Assembly: GCA_037039685.1 (NCBI GenBank)
Contig: JAWNGF010000003.1
Location: 1,302,001-1,366,000, forward strand
Direction: 5' to 3'
From: Ceratobasidium sp. AG-K
Taxonomy: Eukaryota; Basidiomycota; Agaricomycetes; Cantharellales; Ceratobasidiaceae
Length of the DNA stretch: 64,000 nt
Part shown: positions 45,674-56,900 of the stretch, piece after piece
Position numbering within the stretch: position 1 is the stretch's first letter
Layout: every line of letters begins with the position of its first letter
Notes under the pieces: model-generated
Databases searched by the model: none
Told to the model about the DNA's origin: nothing
Seen by the model: the letters and a program-made list of their open reading frames with translations, nothing else
Position numbers and translations under genes: made by a program

Positions 45674-46682
45674 TCACGAAGGAGCGCATGATTCGTGGTA
45701 GCACTGGAGCCCCCATTGATAATTCTCGGTTTCTGTCCAGATGCGGATTATGGTTGGGGTATGGTCCTGGGTGGCGTGTGAGATCGTTGGATACCAACAC
45801 CACATTTACATACCTGCGTTGAGTGGATCGAGTTGCACTTGGCGCAAGTCGCAGTATACAAATCACAGTAAGACGAGATTAGGGTCTACAAACGTAAATT
45901 GCCATAGTATATTCAGAATACAGTTGATACACGCACCAATACGTCCAACAAGGCCATATCTCCGTTTTGGGCCAGTACCCGAAATATATATTGAGATATT
46001 GAGCGGAAAACAGCGAATTCAGAAGTCGTGCGCTATCTTCGCCGTCAGGTCGCAGTTTAGGGCTTCTTGGAATACAACGTACCTGCTCTCGGATTGCAGT
46101 AGCAGCTACCGATTCAACTTTCAACTGGCCTTGGTAACTGCGCAAGTTGACATAAGCAACGAGAACACTAGGCACAACCAGGCGAAGCGGGCTACACTGG
46201 CCAGCTGCAGAGCTCGTCGGAGTCCAAATACTCAGGTGAGCCTCCGCATTGGCCTGGTTAAATTGTTGAATAAACGTTGATAACGATTGTTGGGTGACAA
46301 TAAAGCTTTCGAGCGGATTACTTCCGGTTCTTGGAGGGTACGACCGTTTTCTGCTCTCGGGCCTCTTAACGGATGGTGTGGTGTCTATCAGAGTTCTGCG
46401 CGTAACTTCAGTAGGGGACTAGTTTGAAGGGCACACATACTTTCTCTTGCGTATCTCCCGCCTACTATTCTGCAAGTCTATAGCTCTAATGTCTTGTTCC
46501 GTCTCCGCCAATGCCAAAGCATTTTGAACTTGCGCTGAAGCAAGTTCCTCGGCCAAAGATGAGACGTTGGCGATAGCGGCGCGCAAATGAACCGGAAGAT
46601 TACCGGCAGATATGCCACGAACAGTGTCCAACCGCTCAATCAGTGAGGCTAACAAATTTACTTGTGTTTCAAGCGAAGACAT
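45674..46682 (-). CDS. MED27: Mediator complex subunit MED27
   Basis: Exon 1 (from ATG 46682) encodes a helical region (LETQVNLLASLIERLDTVRG, EELASAQVQNALALAETEQD, QNSRREIRKRK). After a short intron: TLIDTTPSVKRPESRKRSY, ESFIVTQQSLSTFIQQFNQ, then LRLVVPSVLVAYVNLRSY and QLKVESVAATAIREQ, which match the Med27 core. The C-terminal exons carry the Med27 zinc-ribbon-like end: SSYCDLYTATCAKCNSIHSTQ is cut by an intron before TIIRIWTETENYQWGLQCYH and ESCAPS. The exons between about 45880 and 46085 could not be resolved with certainty. Known role: Mediator tail/head junction in RNA polymerase II regulation. It shares a 110-bp divergent promoter with the DUF262 gene. Confidence 0.75.
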
Positions 46683-46792
46683 GACCAGCAAGTGTGGATG
46701 GTGACCCAAGCGCCATTGCACAGCCACTTGATTGCTCTCGTCAACACCACGTAATCATCCACTTGTCCCCAATTAGAGACTTGAATCAAACC
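46683..46792. promoter_or_regulatory. Very short divergent promoter, MED27/DUF262
   Basis: Only 110 bp separate the two outward-facing ATG codons, so 5' UTRs and both core promoters must overlap or lie partly in coding sequence. A GATTGCTC string and a CACGTAATC string are present; no factor site is claimed. Confidence 0.45.
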
Positions 46793-48892
46793 ATGTCCAG
46801 CGATTCTGACCTCACTGATATCTCTGACGGGTACGAACGAGAGAATGGTACTGGGTCAAATAAAAGGCGTAGGGGTGGGCCGTCAGAGTACAAGATTACG
46901 AATGCGTTGCAAACGCCTAACACATCTTCGGTACGTCGTTGTGTAGCGATCTGCCACATGGTTAACTGTTGATTGTAGTACGCTACGGTTTGGCTAGCGA
47001 GTTAGTACTCATACTACCCCCGACTATTGATACTATACTGATTGTATCTTAGCCCTGATGAGAGACGGGGATATCAAGCTGAATCCGGAGTACCAACGAG
47101 ATGTTGTGTGAGTACGGCTATTTTGGTTCCTCACCCGGCACTCATCTATGTCTTAAGCTGGTCAGATTCGAAACAGACTAAACTTATAGACTCGTTATTA
47201 CGAAACTACTATATACCCCCAGTGCGCCTCGTTATCTATACACCTACTGCGGGGAGACCGATCATACCTGGCTTGTTTACAGGTTATCTTTAGTAAGTGC
47301 GAGTGCCCATTTTATGAAAGTGAGAGATACTAAGCATAGTCATAGGTTTATCAACGGACAAGTCTGGAAACCAGACCCGTATATGTATTGACGGAAAGCA
47401 GCGTTTGACTTCTATTAGTCGGTGAGTGCGCTTATTCTGGTCCGCCCAGGGTATGGACTCAACTTTACTGAACTCGTAGTTTTATTGATGGCATGGTAAG
47501 TAGCAGTCGTCAATCCTCTTGCGCACGATTGTTAAACGCCTCGATTGCATTAGATACCCCGTTAGTCTATTCATTATCTATGGCTACCCTCACCCCACTT
47601 ACACATATTGTCGTTTTGACATTAGACAGAGATGGGTATGTTTGCCGCAATACCTTTGCAGTAAACTCTCATTCCTTTTTGGTAGAGGGGCATCGTACTA
47701 TTTCAAGCAGGCAGAGCCAACCAAGAACGTTCGACTATTGCCTGAGAACCTGCGAAAGCAATTTCGTAATAAACAGGTGATTTGTATCGAGTATAGAGAG
47801 CTGAGCGCTGCAGCCGAGGTAGGTGATCGTCCCACCCACGTAAACCGAAGCCTGACCATCTTCTGAACCAAAGCGTGATATTTTCCAAGTGGGTGTTTGC
47901 GACGGTTTCATAGATGAAGAGTTCCTGACATTGTCGCGCTAGCGTGTCCAATTGGGTATGGCTCTAACGACAGGCGAACAGTTCCAATCCTACGATGGGC
48001 CACTCGCTAAGTTTATCCACCGCATGCACGCCAAGCTTTTCGATGAAGGCCAGATCGACAAGTTAATTGCACTTGCGACAGACCGCGGCAAGGGATTCCA
48101 GAACCTAGTTCGGACAGTTGCCCTCATTTCCCGACTTCCCGGTTATACCCACCCCTCACAAGTACAACAGGCGAAGCTCCTTCAGTGTCAAGGAATGTCC
48201 GAAGAGCAGGTTACCACCTTGCAGCGAAAATCAGAACGCGCTTTTGGTATTTTGCAGGAGATCGCGAGCGATACTGCCCTGCGCGAGATTGCTTTTCCGC
48301 TCCCGAACCGAACGACCAAGACTTCGCCCGTAGAGTTTTGCTTCGCCACCCTTTTGATTGCAATGCATATGGACGAACCCGATACCAAGGCGAGACAGAT
48401 GGCTGAACAAATTAGGCAGATGAATACAGAGATGCGGGCAATGCATTCAGATATGCGTTCAAATAGCAAGGTGTCATTGGTGAGCTTGTTGCTTTTTTAG
48501 TAGGAAGGCTTGCTGACTGTTCTTCGCAGTCCTTCTGGGAATACTTGAATAACCCTCAGAAACGTACATCTCAGGCAGCGGTCCCGGCAGCACCCGCGTC
48601 CGTACCCGTGCCCGTTCCCGCGTCGGCCGCCCCATCCCCATCCGTACCCGCGGCCTCACTAAGCCCCAAGGCGAAACGCATTCGGGTACACCCTCCGGCC
48701 ACCCCGGGCAAATCCTGGCAAGCTTTGCTCACGCAACCCAGCACAAGCCCCGGTAAAAGTCCAAACAAGAGCAAGGCGGCCGCCACACCGAGGTCCGATA
48801 GCGCCGCTCAATTTCACAACATCTTTGGCAGTTCACGCCAACAACCACAACAGCCGTCCCAGCCGGAGACTTCTAACGACACGGATCTATAG
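46793..48892 (+). CDS. DUF262 (GmrSD N-terminal-like) protein encoded through many microexons
   Basis: Thirteen exons sum to 478 codons plus stop. Protein: acidic/basic head; DUF262 domain (about residues 55-200) with KLNPEYQRDVVWSDSKQ, LIDSLLRNYYIPPVIF, the signature IDGKQRLTSI (about residue 112), FIDGMIPHRDGGASYYFKQ and RDIFQRVQLGMALTTGEQ; a helical region to about residue 358; and a Pro/Ala/Ser-rich tail with a basic KAKRIRVHP. DUF262 is the ParB/sulfiredoxin-fold half of GmrSD type IV restriction enzymes, but nuclear fungal copies have no known function. The HNH (DUF1524) half was not seen. Exons of 22 nt (46979-47000), 10 (47283-47292), 16 (47480-47495), 7 (47554-47560), 10 (47626-47635) and 15 nt (47874-47888) are each flanked by 50-65-nt introns and are all needed to build the domain. 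Confidence 0.87.
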
Positions 48893-49155
48893 TTGGGTTT
48901 CGGAGGTGTCTGGACGCTTTTTTTGTATGATATATTCTGCTCTGTAGCTGTTTCGAATCGATGTTTTTTTGAGTTGAATAGCACTGCCGCATGGACCCTG
49001 ATGACATCTCGGTTGCCGAAAGCAGGATATGATCGACTTGCTCTTGCTCACGTTGTCCGTTCGGCCCGCGACATCATACGCGCGACGCGCCCTCAATTGG
49101 CCTTGTGATCTGGCACACGACTTTTATACACCACCACGACTCATTTCTAATCAAA

Positions 49156-51330
49156 ATGGCGTCCATTGTCGCCAACCTCACGCTATCGACGCTGGATGGC
49201 GAGCCAAGCAGCACCATTTCTGCGGTGGCGGCCTCCGCAACAAGCACCCAGATTCCCAGAGTGCAAAAGCATGCGCAAAGGTACGTACAAGAGCTCTGGC
49301 TTACTTCTTGGCCTACAGTCTTATCGTTCCTAGTCCTGTGGTAGCTTTTATGATTGGGCTATGTATCGTAACGTTGGCATCTGTTCTCAACGCTGGTGAG
49401 TCTTCCCCCGCTTCATTTTAACGGCGCCAGCTTAATCGTTACAGGTGGACTTAACTTGACTAAGTTGGATCATGTCCGCCAAAATGCGCTCCCAAAGGCG
49501 TCAAGGCAAAAGAAGGACTATCTCAGGCCTCTCTGGCTGCTTGGTATGGTTCTATACATGTGGGTATTCCTCTCGCCGTGACGACCTAATAGCTAATACC
49601 ACCAACAAAGCCTCTCGCAGCTACTGGGGAGCACACTCGCGTTGGAATACATGAGAGCAGGTTGGTAGTGTTACTTGATGCGGCGACCGAAGGCTAACAA
49701 CTAATATTGATAGAATATGTTGCACCCCTTGGAAGTGAGTCGCCCTCGTTTCATATTATCAGCCAAGAAAAGGGTCTTATTTTCGAATAGGCACCTCGTT
49801 GGTTTTCAACTTTATGTTTGCGTCGATCCTGGTCGGCACGCCCGTGGGACGAACAGATATCTATGTGAGTCCACGGCTCGGGCCATGAAAGGTAACACTG
49901 GTTGATGTCGCCATACTAGGGAACCATCGTCGTCGTACTCGGTGTCTGTGGCATCGTTGCGTTTGGATCCATAAACTCTGGCCTCGAAACCGAGATGGAT
50001 ATTACGAGGCTCTCAGCTCTCTGGGGGCGAAGCGGCTGGCTGGTGTTCTTCATTCTCATGTCAACCGCCCTCACAATCGTCTTCTTCTGCACTTCAATTC
50101 TCGACTCGGTGCTCGCCGCTCGCTCAGACTTGTCGGCACTCCCTGCTGGTGCTGCGCTTGGGCGTCAACCCGCTGCGAGTGGAGTTGTGGGCAAAGCACG
50201 AATCAGGTGTATCTCGTGGGAAGCCTCTTTGCGAGACCTTCTGGAGCGCTGGACAGCATCGAGGGATGATAATATGCTGGCTTGGACCCTTGGTATTGGG
50301 TGGGCTTGTGTAGGAGGCGGCTTGGCTGGCGGTTGCTTGGTGTTTGCCAAAGCTTGGTGAGCGCGGATAATACCAGCGTTTGGGTGCATTTCTAACACCC
50401 ATACACAGCGTGAAACTCATTTCTGGCACTTTGAGTCACGAAAACGAAGGCGATCAGGTGCGTAATCCAGGCCTTGCCTTGCAGCTGTGCTAACAGCCTC
50501 GACACGTAGTTTGGACACCCTGCTGCGATCATTACCTTTATTTTCTTGGCCATCACTGCGGTTTCCCAGATCGTGGCCCTCAATAAAGGCCTGAAGGTTG
50601 GTGCCGTGCACAGCGCCGTAACAGTGGACTAACATGCGTAATTATCACAGGTCTATGACAGTACGCTTGTCGTTCCAGTATTTTATGGCGTAAGTACAAC
50701 CTATTGGCAGCTCCCTCTCAATCCTAACCACTTGGTCCGCAGGTCTACACTGCATCCGGTTTCCTGAACTCGTTAGTTTTCAACAATGAAATCGATGCAT
50801 ACAAGGGCTGGACGCTCTTTGCCATCACGGTTTCTATCCTGGTACTCATTGGTGGCGTTGTCCTGCTTACCAACAAGAAGCCTGACCCCGCCGCGGCTAA
50901 CCCGTCAACCACCCTCGGCGTCCCGTCGCGCACGCGAGCCAAGACATCAGACGAGGAATTAGCCGATGAGCGCGACTTGGAAGCACTACACACCAGTGAA
51001 CCGGGCGAGAACACGGAAACATTGTGGCAGATCGGAGACGCGGACGACGAAAGTGACGACGAACGATCTGGCCTAGGCAAAGGCGCGTCTTCGCTTCGTC
51101 CCGACTTGAACAGGAGGCGCTCTGGCTCGGGTTCAGTACGTGCACGCTCCAACTCGTACATGGCACCAAAACATGAAGGTGAGGAGGGGGTGGGCCTGAT
51201 GGGCACCCATGACGAGGATGATGAGGATAGCGACGAGTCGCCCACTCCTCGTCATGATGAAACCTCACGCTCCAATGAAGGAGCTTGGGATAGGACGAGC
51301 GTAACAAGTTCTCCTAGGGCGCGCCGGTGA
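49156..51330 (+). CDS. NIPA-family magnesium transporter
   Basis: Many short exons encode a multi-pass protein of the NIPA (DUF803) family. Family features: FMIGLCIVTLASVLNAGGLN (TM1), the Lys-rich loop RQKKDYLRPLWLLGM, LSQLLGSTLALEYMRAEYVA then PLGSTSLVFNFMFASILVGT (the APLG block), IVVVLGVCGIVAFGSINSG, ITFIFLAITAVSQIVALNKG, STLVVPVFYGVYTASGFLNS, WTLFAITVSILVLIGGVVLL. A long acidic/Ser-rich cytoplasmic tail follows. Known family role: Mg2+ uptake at plasma membrane or endosomes; other divalent ions are possible. One exon is 21 nt (49714-49734, EYVAPLG). Start at 49156 gives a short polar N-terminus before TM1. Confidence 0.88.
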
Positions 51331-52287
51331 CGATCTTTAACGAATGTTTACGGACATGCATGCTTGATTCGATTAGCTTTCGCTTTGCTTAGTGTTAACG
51401 TGTGTTGGGGATTTAGTACATAGTTTACGATGTTTATATAAGTATATACTACGAATAGTAACTGCACTTAGAGCTATATTGTTGAGGTTCGCAAGGTTAA
51501 CCAAAGAACTGTGGGACTGGAATGTTGAAGGACCGCAAACGCGTGACCGCTTGACTCGCCGCCGCGCTCGAGTATGACTCGCTCGACTTAGAACAAACGA
51601 GACCACTTGGATGAGAAACATATCGCATTGGCGGGGGCATAATAGATAACTAATGAAAACCTAACAAGCTGTAGTAGACGCAAGACAATCAAAGTACCAA
51701 ACATAACAACGTAGACTCGACTACTCCAAAACTACTCCCTCCTACAAAGGACGTGAAAAAGACTTGCGCATGCATGCATATGGGGATGAGGGCTAATTGA
51801 TATGCTAGGGTATATGTATCTTGATATCAAGAGGTAATTGCAGTGAAGTGACATAGGATCAACGCGCAGCGATTAAACGGAGGACAGGGAGCCTGGGAAA
51901 CGATGCATGCAGGCGCACGCGTTTGGGAATCGAGGCGAGAGGATAGATGCAGGTACAAGTGGATTGGCAGGCGAGAAACAGAATGAAAGGAAGGTGGGGG
52001 ACAAGTATAAACAACAAAACACAAAAACGGACCACAAGCGACAAGTTGGATGTAATCAGCGTGTGCTTGTCCGAAAAGATAACTCTGATGAAAACAAGGG
52101 CGATGTATGGATGAAGAAAAAAACTGACAGCAAAAAGGACAATGAGAATTATGAGCAATGGAACAGTCGTGATCGTGGGGTCGTCGCAGGGTCGTCTCCG
52201 GAAGGCACTTCCGTTTATCCTCGCCGTTTGTATGGTATGCACTTACAACAGTGATTGCCAGTCCAATAAAATAACTGCTGAAACCCT
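51331..52287. other. Convergent intergenic region
   Basis: This 957-bp region separates the stops of the NIPA and CTD-phosphatase genes. It is A-rich on the plus strand toward 52000-52150 and probably contains both 3' UTRs. A minus-strand ORF at 51859-52242 is hydrophobic only because it reads through T-rich UTR-like sequence. Confidence 0.4.
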
Positions 52288-53945
52288 TTAGAGACCACCG
52301 TCCAAAACTCCGCGAACATCATCGACGACTCGGAGGTCGCTCAAGAAAGGACACAAGTCGGTCAACTCAGTGTCATGTGGGTCATTGAACCACGACGACA
52401 CTGGAACCGCGTTGTTCGGGTGGAAAATGTACGATGCGGGAGAGTTGTCCAGAATGATCATGTCGGTCAACGGGCGGCCGAGTTGCGAAAGGTCCTGTTG
52501 AAATGAATTAGAATCATTCTGACGCGATCAAACCAGATAACGTACCTTGACGTAATTGCCTTTGTGGTTGTAGCAGCTTTCTCGGAACAAACGGTGCGAG
52601 ACGACCTTGTGGATATCAAGCTTGTCGAGTACGGGATCGGCGTACTAGAGAACAGGTTAGAGGTCGAAGTTGGAGGCCGGAATGAGAACATACCTTGCTC
52701 AAGCTCGCTGTGAACACAACGATCTCGTACAACTCACCCATTTTCTTCAAGAAGTTGTCGACGCCTGGCCTCTTGATCACATACACATTGTGCCACTGCC
52801 ACTCGATCTCGACAGGGACAACATAGTCCGCTTGGGGAATGAGCTGGGGGAACGGGTCAGACGAATCGAGCAAGACCACATCCATCGATCAGAAACGTAC
52901 CTTGAAGCTGCTGTGGACAAGGGTCTCGTCAAGATCCAACACTAGGCACTTTCGGCCAGCATGAGCTGGGGCAAGAGGAGGCAGCAGTGGCCTCGGTTGG
53001 CCGTCCTGATTATGACACACATGTCAGTGAAATGGGCCTCGCACTCCGGCGAAGACACTCACTGGTCCGATAGGAATGCCGGCGCCCCCTTGCAAGATCA
53101 ACCTCTCCTCTTCATCCTCCACGTCTTGATCGTCCATCTCGTGACCGGCCTCATCATCCTCGGTCACGCTACTCCTGTCTTCCGACTCGGATGGAGGCAC
53201 GCCAGTAGAACCTGGTGCTTGAGCACTTCCGGACGTCACCCCGTGCGACTCTTCGAGGGATGTGAGAGCGGGTTTGGGGCTTGGGGGAACAATCACTTCA
53301 GGGTCGGTGTGTGACGAGGTGGGGACGGGAACCGGGACCAGCGGTGCCACTGCGGGCTTGTGCTCAGGAACAATGGTGGTGCTGGTTGCGGAAGGCGAGG
53401 GGTCCGTGTGTTGCGAGTCCGCGGGAGCGGCAGCTTTTTCCGAGACAGTCTTTTCCTTTTCACGGTCAGCCAACGGAGCAGCGGGAGTGGGCTCGGTGGG
53501 GGTCAGATCCTCAATGGGATGAGCGGACGAGGGGGCCGCGCAGGGAATAAGCGCTGCCTTGAGCGACGACCAGAATCCGCGCTGCTTCTTCTTCTTCGAC
53601 TTGGACTGCCTCGGCGAAGAGGGGCGCGCGGAGCCAGCCGCAGGTTGAGCAGAAGTGGCCTTGTCGTTCGCAAGGGAGGATGTTGAGTCTGGAACAAGAG
53701 CGCTGGTCAGCGCCTGTTGGCCACGCAATACCGCGGGCCACTTACTGCCATCCGTGCCAGCCGCGGGCTCCGAAGTACGCTGTAATGGGCAAGTTGGTTG
53801 TGAGAAGGCGGGAATTGCGTCAGAACGTCAATCACACAAAGCAGCGAATTGAGCTCACTGTCCGAGATGCGCGCGAGGCCGTCGCATCAGGTTGAGCGCG
53901 CGACGAGGGCGCATCGGTCGAGGAGGACATGGGGGCAGAGGACAT
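52288..53945 (-). CDS. SCP/PSR-type phosphatase (FCP1-like HAD domain)
   Basis: A long disordered head (Ser/Pro/Ala-rich, with basic KSKKKKQRG and [11 protein letters not shown], resembling the membrane-anchoring head of yeast Psr1/2) leads to a complete CTD-phosphatase-like HAD domain: [16 protein letters not shown] (catalytic DxDxT), [58 protein letters not shown] and [20 protein letters not shown]. Known family roles: dephosphorylation of Ser in the RNA Pol II CTD, or stress signalling by Psr1. Exon 1 is 53945-53859, exon 2 is a 34-nt exon at 53779-53746, and both join in phase. The CTD-substrate versus signalling role cannot be read from sequence. Confidence 0.9.
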
Positions 53946-56900
53946 GGCGGGGCGGCGGTGGAGGATGGGGAGTGATGGACTGAACAACACCCGGCCTCAT
54001 CCTAACTAGACCCCGGACACGCCCACGGCGCTTACCAATTTCCAATTGACAAACACTTGTGTCGATCTATTTGTTCGCCATTTTCTGAATAGGTCGATAT
54101 CGTACGGTGTCCCGGGGCCGACGCCTTCCTTTTTTGTGGCTGTCAAACAAACAACGCCGACGCACAGACCACCGCGTCCTGACAAATTGCGCCCGCCCCA
54201 AGTGGGTGCTAGCGCTGGAATATCCTGGTAGCAGACATCAGTGTCCTCGGAGTCACATATCAGCACGCGACATACACGGCGTGGCGCAAGTTCACCAGAA
54301 TGCCTTTGCTGGTAGGCTGCCTTGCGGCGCCATGCGTCTGCCTCGTGTTCAGCGTCGGTTTGATTCAGCAATCAATCCACGTGATACTGCTTATCTCACT
54401 TGACACATGTTTTCGCTTGGCACGTTGCCCACACATCCTGGGAACATTCGAGCCACTGACAGCCCAAGGAATAATGGAACGTTTTTGCTCGAATTTTGGG
54501 TACGGCATCCCGTGGGAACCTTGCCGCACCTACCCAATGGTTAGGTCGAGATCGCCTTTGTAGCTCGCACAGAGCTACGGCGTGCACTGGGCTGGTTTGA
54601 CGCATATAGTCAATCGGGCGGTTTGCATGGACAGCAGATCATCTATACCAGCTCACAGTAACTCCGTAGTTCAATGATATCTATGCTGTCCGACAACCAC
54701 AGAATATTCCAGTGGCCGGTAATTGTTCTCCCTCGATGACGGAAGCATGTGAAGGTGATTACGTCGGCCCCGGAGACCCACGTCAATTTGTACCTTGGGG
54801 ACCACATTTCATTTGAGAACAATATTCGTGTCCCTCGATCAGCTTATAACATTATGGCTATCCTTCCGAGCGGTTATAATAGGAGCCTGAGCTATGATAC
54901 GCCCTCGCATCGTACGGGACAATACATTTAAGCGACCTACTGGGTTAAATGAAGACGCACCCCAATGTAACACTGAACGGCACAAGTCGCTACATGTTTC
55001 AAGTACCCGGAAACTGGATGACCATTGTTGCCAGCTCCGACTGGCCATTAATTTCGAATCAGCTAACGAGGACTTTGGTGGATTGCCCGAGGGCTCCAAG
55101 TTGACCCCTCGTGGAAACACAAGCAGCACAGCGCTCTGGGCACCCCCCCCCCCCCCCCCCAACAAGGTGGACACAGGCCTATATCGGATCCCATGGCAAC
55201 CCAAATGAATTCACCTAATGACAAGCGGTAGAACAGATACGCTTTCAGACACAAAAATAACATCTCTTCGTGATGCCGCAGATCGCCAGTCACGTTCGAA
55301 TTAGATGCCCCACAACGTAGGTTTCAAGACATACCGGTGGTAAACCCGCCGGTGGCCCAGTGTGAGAGCTGTACCTATCAATCCATGCAATAAATTAGTA
55401 ACTTGTTGGAATGCTAGTGCCTTCTTATTGATGATGCGACTAATCGGACCTGCTGTTTGCTGGATTGGCGCCAGCGTAGGTTTGACGTCACGTGCCAACA
55501 TGCACTTCTACGCTTTTTCGGCGAACTGAGGTCATATGCCACAAACCTTGCGCATACTATTCGTTTGGCTTATCGGATTGATAATTGTGTCTCGTATATC
55601 GCAGTAAAAACAATCCGATTGCCCCAGAAGACTTAGCCTCAAATCTTATAGCACGTGTGTGCGTCACGATCCGGGCTTAGCACGTATGCAACTCTTCAAG
55701 GCACTATGCCTGAGACCGAATAGATAACCCTCGTTGATCAAGAACAGAAACCGATTAGCCGTATCCGCTGGGTGTTGAGGTCGTAAAGGGGTACTTATCC
55801 CTGAAGCTAATACTCGGCAACTTCAGCTTGATATGCAACCTGCACGCCAGAGTACCCACACGAAGCGACACGGTATCGTTCTATGACAGATCTCGGTATA
55901 ATTTACTCATATCGAGGGTACAGAATAATGCAGTAACGTGGGGTAAAATAGAGCAACCACTGTGCCGTCGGTCCACGACTGCTCGCACCAGACAAAAAAT
56001 GCCGCCTAAACCATCCTCATATGGAGAACGCCAGTCATTTGATCCAAGTCTCGGATCCGTATGTTACACGTCATCCGTGTAGTACAGTCGCTGTGGCTCA
56101 CCTCTGGAGGGTGGTTATCCAATTCTATTTGAGATGGGGCTCTTGTAAAAGAAATAGCCAACTGAGCTTGAATTTTTGAAAGCCAACAAGTTCCTTCACG
56201 GCATAGAATGCAACGAGCGCAAGTCAGTATTTCCAAGCGACGGTGAGAGTGCGTATATCTCGTCGAGAGCATTTGATGTATGATATAGGAACTCTGCGAG
56301 CCAGCCGACGCAACGTAGCATTTTGGAATCCAACCAGTCGGGATGGAATTGCGTTTCGCTCGAGGCGACAGCGTGCAGTGATAGTATTGGGGCGTAGGCC
56401 TCGGACAATCCTATGTCAATGACAGAGCGAACAAGGTTTGTCATGAGCTCGTGCCTCACCGGCACACGTCAACGCTAGATGTGACGGAGTGTCAAGTCTG
56501 CCGAAAGGAGTCTTTAGATAGATGCGAAGGTGGTAATATACAGGCTCCAAGGCGGCTAAAGTTAGTGTTGCAGTGGGCAACGCGGACGACGGGTATAGAC
56601 GAGTTCACGTTAGCTCTAGCGTAGCACACCCAACTCAGCTGCGTTTTTGTTGCGAAGCCGGACGGCTCATGCTCTTTGCCAGCATCGATTCATACCAAAC
56701 CCAGCATTATGGTCCAAAGCCACCGCTGCCGGTGTAGTGAAACCATTGACGAGTCAAGGAGCAGGCAAGCGAAACGGCGTAGTAGCTCAATAAACTGACA
56801 GCCCTACTAGGCCTTGGAGAGTATGTAGTTGCAGGGGCAGATTTGAAAACTTAGAATAGAGCAGGGATACAAATAACTGGTCTTCAATTCGACAATTACG

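Noticed and set aside
51859..52242. Hydrophobic minus-strand ORF that looks like a multi-pass protein.
   Set aside because: It reads T-rich sequence between two convergent genes, has no family signature and no splice context.
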